From contig JAFTSI010000047.1 in NCBI GenBank assembly GCA_017467345.1, forward strand, positions 66,360 to 114,364: a stretch of DNA of 48,005 bases, in the 5' to 3' direction. This document shows, piece by piece, positions 44,431 to 48,005 of the stretch. This DNA comes from Clostridia bacterium. Lineage in GTDB: Bacteria; Bacillota; Clostridia; Christensenellales; Borkfalkiaceae. A program made the translations under genes and the position numbers. How positions within the stretch are numbered: position 1 is the stretch's first letter; every line of letters begins with the position of its first letter. The notes beneath the pieces were generated by a model. It ran no database searches. It saw only the letters and a list, made by a program, of their open reading frames with translations, and was not told the DNA's origin.

Positions 44431-44763
44431 ATGAAAAAATTAAGAAAATGGCTTATAACTGATTTAATAATAGTAATTATAGCAATAATTTATTTTTCAT
44501 ATTTAGAAGTTTTAGGAGAAACCTGTTTAATAAAAGCAATTTTTAGGGTAGAATGTCCCACTTGTAAAATGACAAGGGCTATGCTTTGTTTATTAAGTGG
44601 AGATATTAACGGATATATTAACTATAATTTTATGGCTTTACCAACAGCCTTAGTAGTTTATGGTTGCTTACACACAACGGGCAAGTATAACAAATTGTTC
44701 AATTATATCGCGATAGTTGTTGCTATTGCAGTATTAATGAGATATATTTTTAACACATTTTAA
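44431..44763 (+). CDS. DUF2752 membrane protein
   Basis: A 110-residue protein with about three membrane helices and the DUF2752 motif VECPTCKMTRAMLCLLSGDI (CPxCGxTR type). The frame is open to 44368, but that lies in the promoter; ATG 44431 is used. Function is unknown; DUF2752 genes often neighbour TM2-domain genes, as here. Codon use looks more A/T-rich than in flanking housekeeping genes. Confidence 0.8.
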   Translation: MKKLRKWLITDLIIVIIAIIYFSYLEVLGETCLIKAIFRVECPTCKMTRAMLCLLSGDINGYINYNFMALPTALVVYGCLHTTGKYNKLFNYIAIVVAIAVLMRYIFNTF

Positions 44764-44779
44764 AAGGAGAAAGTGAAAA

Positions 44780-45115
44780 ATGACACAAGACAAAGTTGAC
44801 GCTTATATTATGGCGAATGCGAAATATTTTCCAAGTGAAAGTATTTATCTTTTAAAGGAAAAATTATCAAAAATACCTGATGATAAAATGTATTTATTGC
44901 AAAGTATTGAACTTAAAGAACCCACTACAATATTATTATGTTCTTTATTTTTAGGTAGTTTTGGAGTTGACAGATTTATGTTAGGGGAAACTGGTATGGG
45001 TGTTCTTAAATTACTCACAGGTGGTTTATGTGGTATACTCACTATCATTGACTGGTTTACTTGTATGAGAAAAGCGAAAGAAACTAATCTTAACAAAGTA
45101 ATGACAATGCTTTAG
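44780..45115 (+). CDS. TM2-domain membrane protein
   Basis: A 111-residue protein with a cytoplasmic helical N-terminus (about 1-50) and a TM2 domain of two helices: [38 protein letters not shown]. The usual His of the GxHRFY loop is Asp here. Start: AAAAGGAGAAAG. It is co-transcribed with the DUF2752 gene; the role of the pair is not known. Confidence 0.85.
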   Translation: MTQDKVDAYIMANAKYFPSESIYLLKEKLSKIPDDKMYLLQSIELKEPTTILLCSLFLGSFGVDRFMLGETGMGVLKLLTGGLCGILTIIDWFTCMRKAKETNLNKVMTML

Positions 45116-45143
45116 GCATTTTTATATCTTCAAAACAAGTATT

Positions 45144-45168
45144 AAACACGCTTAATGGCGTGTTTTTA
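45144..45168 (+). terminator. Rho-independent terminator
   Basis: AAACACGC pairs with GCGTGTTT around TTAATG and is followed by TTACTTTTT. Confidence 0.8.
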
Positions 45169-45196
45169 CTTTTTAATAAAACTGTCTTAAAATCGC

Positions 45197-45225
45197 TTGA
45201 CATTTTTTGGCGATTAAATTATACT
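45197..45225 (+). promoter_or_regulatory. SigA-type promoter of rpsU
   Basis: TTGACA, 17 bases, TATACT. Confidence 0.85.
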
Positions 45226-45279
45226 TAAACACGCTTATTAAAGTAGTAAACGCCGTAGGGCAAAGGAGGGTAGTAAGAA

Positions 45280-45459
45280 ATGAGCACCGTAAGAGTTGGC
45301 GAAAACGAAAATCTTGATAGCGCACTTCGTCGTTTTAAGAGAAAATGTTCGCGCGATGGCATCATAGGCGACCTCCGCAAGAAAGAGCACTACGAAAAGC
45401 CTTCCGTTAGAAAGAAAAAGAAATCGGAAGCAGCAAGAAAAAGAAGCGTTAAAGGCTAA
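45280..45459 (+). CDS. rpsU: 30S ribosomal protein S21
   Basis: A 59-residue basic protein, [20 protein letters not shown] followed by [21 protein letters not shown] and a lysine/arginine-rich tail. This is a complete bacterial S21 of usual length. The start has the strong site CAAAGGAGGG. It has its own promoter and a terminator. In Clostridia rpsU normally follows the HIT gene; here the HTH-DUF2752-TM2 cassette separates them. Confidence 0.97.
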   Translation: MSTVRVGENENLDSALRRFKRKCSRDGIIGDLRKKEHYEKPSVRKKKKSEAARKRSVKG

Positions 45460-45467
45460 AAGAAACT

Positions 45468-45502
45468 AACCTACCAAAGATGATTTGGTAGGTTTTCTTT
45501 TT
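45468..45502 (+). terminator. Rho-independent terminator of rpsU
   Basis: AACCTACCAAA pairs with TTTGGTAGGTT around a 5-base loop, followed by TTCTTTTTG. Confidence 0.92.
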
Positions 45503-45543
45503 GTTATGCAAAAAATGTCGAAAAATGTTGAAAGGGGTTAATT

Positions 45544-45939
45544 ATGGCAGAACTTAAATCGTTTAAAGAATACTGTAAAGAAGCAAAGCGCCGCTTAAAA
45601 AGTGGGTTTTGGCAAAACTATCAAAAAGAAGTTGAAAATGAACTTATTCGTGCCGAAAAACAAGGCATATCAAAATCAAAGGTCAAAGAATATTACACCG
45701 AAAAGGTAAGGGAAGATATCTTGCAAACGGAAAATAAAAGTGATGATTTTTACCTAAAGGTAAAAAACCTTTTAGATACCGAAGGCGAAGTAGGTGATGC
45801 GCTTGGCAGACTTACCGATAAAGAAAAGTATGAAAAACTCTCTTACGAAGAAAAACAACGGTATAGCCTTGAACTATCAGAACGCTACTTAAAAGCCGTT
45901 GAACGCTACAAAAAAGAAAAAGCCTTAAATGTTAATTAA
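45544..45939 (+). CDS. Unknown small helical protein downstream of rpsU
   Basis: A 131-residue soluble, highly charged and probably all-helical protein (KSFKEYCKEAKRRLKSGFWQNYQKEVENELIRAE, then EKYEKLSYEEKQRYSLELSERYLKAVERYKKEK). No signal peptide, membrane helix or known motif is seen. It takes the place where yqeY is commonly found after rpsU, but it lacks the YqeY GatB-like pattern. The ATG follows AAAGGGG. Its 3' end is part of an AAGCCTTA/TAAGGCTT hairpin. Confidence 0.7.
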   Translation: MAELKSFKEYCKEAKRRLKSGFWQNYQKEVENELIRAEKQGISKSKVKEYYTEKVREDILQTENKSDDFYLKVKNLLDTEGEVGDALGRLTDKEKYEKLSYEEKQRYSLELSERYLKAVERYKKEKALNVN

Positions 45940-45969
45940 GGCTTGAAGTTGTTTAATTTAATCCTATAC

Positions 45970-46056
45970 TCGCCGTATGGCGAATATAACTGCCGTAAGG
46001 CAATATCACTCACTTGAAAAGTGAATATAACTAATCCACTTGTGGATTTATATAAC
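45970..46056. repeat. Hairpin array B: four palindromes with ATATAACT/ATATCACT spacers
   Basis: TCGCC/GGCGA (45970-45983) then ATATAACT; TGCC/GGCA (45991-46002) then ATATCACT; TCACTT/AAGTGA (46010-46024) then ATATAACT; AATCCAC/GTGGATT (46033-46048) then TATATAAC. Stems differ from each other and from array A; the spacer is shared with array A. Confidence 0.88.
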
Positions 46057-46086
46057 GCCACTACATCTTTAGAAGTAGTGGCTTTT
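46057..46086. terminator. Hairpin closing array B, probable terminator
   Basis: GCCACTAC pairs with GTAGTGGC around a 10-base loop, followed by TTTTAT. It lies at the 3' end of mazF on the opposite strand and may serve either direction. Confidence 0.65.
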
Positions 46087-46450
46087 ATACGATATCTGCT
46101 TTTAATATTTCCCCAAACCCTAAACTAATTAATAGGGCTGTGTTAACTCTTTTCATTGCTACTGGCGAAAGTGTTCCTATCTTTTCCATAAGTCTGCGCT
46201 TATCAAGTGTGCGAATTTGTTCTAATAGTATCACAGAATCCTTTTGTAGCCCAAATTCGTGCGCGCTTATCTCTATGTGCGTGGGGAGTTTTGCTTTTGA
46301 AAGTTGGCTTGTTATGGCGGCGGCAATAATGGTAGGGCTATACTTGTTGCCCGTGTCGTTTTGCACTATTAAAATAGGTCTAACACCGCCTTGTTCGCTA
46401 CCCACAACGGGGCTTAAATCGGCGTAATATAATTCACCGCGCTTTATCAT
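46085..46450 (-). CDS. mazF: MazF/PemK-family mRNA endoribonuclease toxin (EndoA-like)
   Basis: A 121-residue Maz[33 protein letters not shown], then the [14 protein letters not shown] block and [22 protein letters not shown]. This matches the chromosomal EndoA/MazF type that cuts single-stranded mRNA at short motifs. The partner antitoxin normally lies just upstream; here the upstream side is a 192-base intergenic region and a divergent ECF gene, and no antitoxin reading frame is seen. The toxin appears to be an orphan, or its antitoxin is elsewhere. Confidence 0.92.
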   Translation of the reverse strand: MIKRGELYYADLSPVVGSEQGGVRPILIVQNDTGNKYSPTIIAAAITSQLSKAKLPTHIEISAHEFGLQKDSVILLEQIRTLDKRRLMEKIGTLSPVAMKRVNTALLISLGFGEILKADIV

Positions 46451-46586
46451 AATTTCCTCAAGTCAAAAAAAGTAGTTCCCTTATCATTTTATGCTTTTAA
46501 TTAGCATTTTTGTTTTAGTAGGAACACTTTAATTTTACCCAAACAATATCACCTTTATACAAAATCAAAAAATAACTTTCTTTCGT

Positions 46587-46616
46587 TTGACATATCTGCT
46601 TTTTTTGTAGTAAAAT
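46587..46616 (+). promoter_or_regulatory. SigA-type promoter of the ECF S-component gene
   Basis: TTGACA, 18 bases, TAAAAT. No riboswitch-like structure was recognised in the leader, which is very short. Confidence 0.7.
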
Positions 46617-46642
46617 AATTTTGTCGGAAGGGGGAACTGGTT

Positions 46643-47140
46643 ATGAAAACCAAAAACATTGTTCTATCGGCACTTTTAATTGCATTAATAGTCGTTGCAA
46701 CGGCATTTGTGTCAATCCCAATACCGCTTGGCTATGTCCATCTTGGTGATGCAGTTATAGTAGTTGCTTGCTTTATGCTTAAACCCAAGTGGTCAATTCC
46801 CATTTCGGCTATCGCAAGCGCGCTTGCAGATTTAATTTTAGGATATTTCATATATATCCCTGCAACGCTTATCGTAAAGGCAGGCTTTGCCACTTGTTTT
46901 GCGCTTATTGTTTATAATAAGCCAAACCTTTTAAGGTGTGTAATTGCCTTCTTAATCGGCACGGTAATCATTGCGCTTGGTTATTTTGTTTACGAAGCCA
47001 TTTTATATGGGGCAGGGGTAGCAATCGTTAATGTTCCTTTCAACCTCTTACAAGGCTCTGTTTGTGGCCTTATCGGTGGTTTGCTTATTCAAGGTTTACA
47101 AAAAATAGAGATTGTTGTCGCCTTTCGCAACCAAAAATAA
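46643..47140 (+). CDS. ECF transporter S component (vitamin uptake family)
   Basis: A 165-residue membrane protein with about five to six helices. The family pattern is clear: IPIPLGYVHLGDAVIVVACFMLKPKWSIPISAIASALADLILGY, then YIPATLIVKAGFA. These S components bind a vitamin or precursor and dock onto a shared EcfAAT energising module, which is not in this window. The substrate is not predictable from sequence or context. The start follows CGGAAGGGGGAA. Confidence 0.88.
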   Translation: MKTKNIVLSALLIALIVVATAFVSIPIPLGYVHLGDAVIVVACFMLKPKWSIPISAIASALADLILGYFIYIPATLIVKAGFATCFALIVYNKPNLLRCVIAFLIGTVIIALGYFVYEAILYGAGVAIVNVPFNLLQGSVCGLIGGLLIQGLQKIEIVVAFRNQK

Positions 47141-47149
47141 AAAAACTTA

Positions 47150-47252
47150 ATAAATGTTTCTGTAATTAAATGGATATATTTCGCACAATGCGAAATGGCG
47201 TTCGCAAGGCAAACCTTGCTCGGCAAAACAGACACTGTTATCCCCATTTAAC
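47150..47252. repeat. tRNA-Arg-derived fragments in inverted arrangement around two hairpins
   Basis: 47150-47178 matches 26 of 29 bases of the 5' flank and D-arm of the tRNA-Arg gene at 47303-47331. On the minus strand, 47252-47235 matches 16 of 18 bases of the same D-arm. Between them lie two perfect hairpins, ATTTCGCA/TGCGAAAT (47178-47196) and GCAAGG/CCTTGC (47204-47219). No anticodon or T-arm is present, so neither fragment is a working tRNA. Confidence 0.65.
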
Positions 47253-47308
47253 AAAGCCATTGCAACAAAAATTAACAAACAAAAACTCAAACTAACAATT
47301 TCATAAAC

Positions 47309-47383
47309 GCTTCTGTAGTTAAATGGATATAACAGCCCCCTCCTAAGGGGCCGTTGTGGGTTCGATTCCCGCCAGGAGTACCA
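47309..47383 (+). tRNA. tRNA-Arg (anticodon CCU), CCA encoded
   Basis: It folds as a complete cloverleaf: acceptor GCTTCTG with CAGGAGT (two G-T pairs), D-arm GTTA...TAAC, anticodon stem GCCCC/GGGGC with loop CTCCTAA, T-arm GTGGG/CCCGC with loop TTCGATT, and a genomic ACCA end. The anticodon CCU reads AGG codons for arginine. Confidence 0.96.
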
Positions 47384-47384
47384 A

Positions 47385-47412
47385 AAAAAAGCACATATTT
47401 GTGCTTTTTTAT
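47385..47412 (+). terminator. Terminator after tRNA-Arg
   Basis: AAAAAGCACA pairs with TGTGCTTTTT around a short loop and is followed by TATTTATAA. From here to 47609 the sequence is AT-rich; no gene with a start codon was found. Confidence 0.85.
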
Positions 47413-47609
47413 TTATAATTTTTGTTCATAATTGGTTCTAATCTTCAATTTTGTCATCGGGTAAGATATTTAGAGTATCTAAATACTTCTTGCAAACTAA
47501 CAAAGTTTTTAAATTGTTCAATGTTTTTCTCTTAAAATTTATTTTACAAAGAGTTTAAAAGGATTTTTAATTTATTTTGTCGATAAGTTTTATTGCTAAT
47601 TCAAAACAA

Positions 47610-47638
47610 TTGAAAAAAGTGGTAAAAAGGGGTATAAT
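47610..47638 (+). promoter_or_regulatory. SigA-type promoter of the NifX-like gene
   Basis: TTGAAA, 17 bases, TATAAT, about 30 bases before the ATG. Confidence 0.8.
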
Positions 47639-47667
47639 ATAGATATATAAATAAATGAGATATTATT

Positions 47668-48005
47668 ATGAAAATTGCAGTAACTTATTATAATGAACAG
47701 GTTTTTCAACATTTCGGGCATACCGAACAGTTTAAGATTTACAATATAGAAAACGATAAAATAATTTCTAAAACCGTTGTTAGTACTAACGGACAAGGTC
47801 ACGGCGCATTATCAAGTTTTTTAAAAAAAAACAACGTGGACATTCTTATTTGTGGTGGCATAGGCGGTGGAGCCATAAGTGCGCTTAACGAACTTGGCAT
47901 AAAACTTTTCGGTGGTGTTAGAGGCGATTGCGACATCGCAGTAGAAGCATTTTTGAAAAACGAACTAGAATTTAATCCCAACGTTAGATGTTCTCACCAC
48001 GACCA
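47668..48005 (+). CDS. NifX/NifB-type dinitrogenase iron-molybdenum cofactor domain protein, 3' end outside window
   Basis: At least 112 residues; the frame is still open at the window end. MKIAVTYYNEQVFQHFGHTEQFKIY, then DILICGGIGGGAISALNELGIKLFGGVRGDCD and CSHHDH at the cut are the blocks of the Nitro_FeMo-Co (NifX/NafY/MTH1175) family. Such small proteins bind metal clusters. Stand-alone copies are common in anaerobic Clostridia without nitrogenase, so nitrogen fixation should not be inferred. No ribosome-binding site better than AATGAGA is seen. Confidence 0.85.
   Translation, partial: MKIAVTYYNEQVFQHFGHTEQFKIYNIENDKIISKTVVSTNGQGHGALSSFLKKNNVDILICGGIGGGAISALNELGIKLFGGVRGDCDIAVEAFLKNELEFNPNVRCSHHD

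Noticed and set aside
47200..47262. A second tRNA on the minus strand
   Set aside because: The D-arm-like part matches, but there is no T-arm and no acceptor pairing.
47440..47560. A minus-strand open stretch reading NNLKTLLVCKKYLDTLNILPDDKIED before a stop
   Set aside because: It looks somewhat protein-like but has no start codon and is only about 35 codons long; at most a remnant of a lost gene.
47668..48005. Evidence of nitrogen fixation from the NifX-like gene
   Set aside because: Stand-alone proteins of this domain occur widely in anaerobes without nitrogenase, and no nif structural gene is present.

Overview
The window is AT-rich DNA from a spore-forming member of the Bacillota, most likely an uncultured gut-type Clostridia. 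The evidence is the polC-rimP-nusA-infB and hrcA-grpE-dnaK-dnaJ gene orders, a perfect CIRCE operator, a sigK gene, a gerA-type germination operon and a PdaB-like deacetylase. No transposase, integrase, phage module, rRNA or CRISPR array was seen.

Region 1 (1-10178) is an information-processing operon. It starts with a PolC-like exonuclease at the polC position, then rimP, nusA, ylxR, ylxQ, infB, rbfA, nrnA, truB, ribF and an endonuclease IV-like TIM barrel. Two genes of this operon, nusA and infB, each carry one in-frame TAA, although the reading frame continues on both sides. Region 2 (10219-18158) holds pepP-efp, an SDR plus a CPBP protein, malQ, a VanZ-like protein, and a polar amino-acid ABC transporter (binding lipoprotein, permease, ATPase). 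Region 3 (18307-25301) encodes two large, related surface proteins. They share a roughly 220-residue domain I do not recognise (three copies in all), five C-terminal repeats each, and a cysteine-containing C-terminal tail that resembles a non-LPXTG sorting signal. One also carries a sialate O-acetylesterase domain.

Region 4 (25353-32577) is centred on sporulation and cell-envelope genes: a small membrane protein, a polysaccharide deacetylase, a two-OB-fold SSB-like protein, gerAA-gerAB-gerAC on the minus strand, an unknown membrane protein, and sigK. Region 5 (32617-36797) has an iron-only-hydrogenase-type regulator, an SDR, thyA-folA, an S26-type peptidase and proA. Region 6 (36883-44157) is the class I heat-shock operon followed by prmA, mtaB and a HIT protein. 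A small, possibly acquired cassette (HTH repressor, DUF2752, TM2) separates it from rpsU, which is 59 codons long. The window ends with an orphan mazF, an ECF S component, tRNA-Arg(CCU) and the start of a NifX/NifB-type protein.

The least explained structure is a set of short tandem arrays, mainly 22077-22284 and 45970-46056. In these, different perfect hairpins are separated by a nearly constant 8-base spacer (ATATCACT or ATATAACT). A third, looser cluster lies beside fragments that look derived from the neighbouring tRNA-Arg gene.
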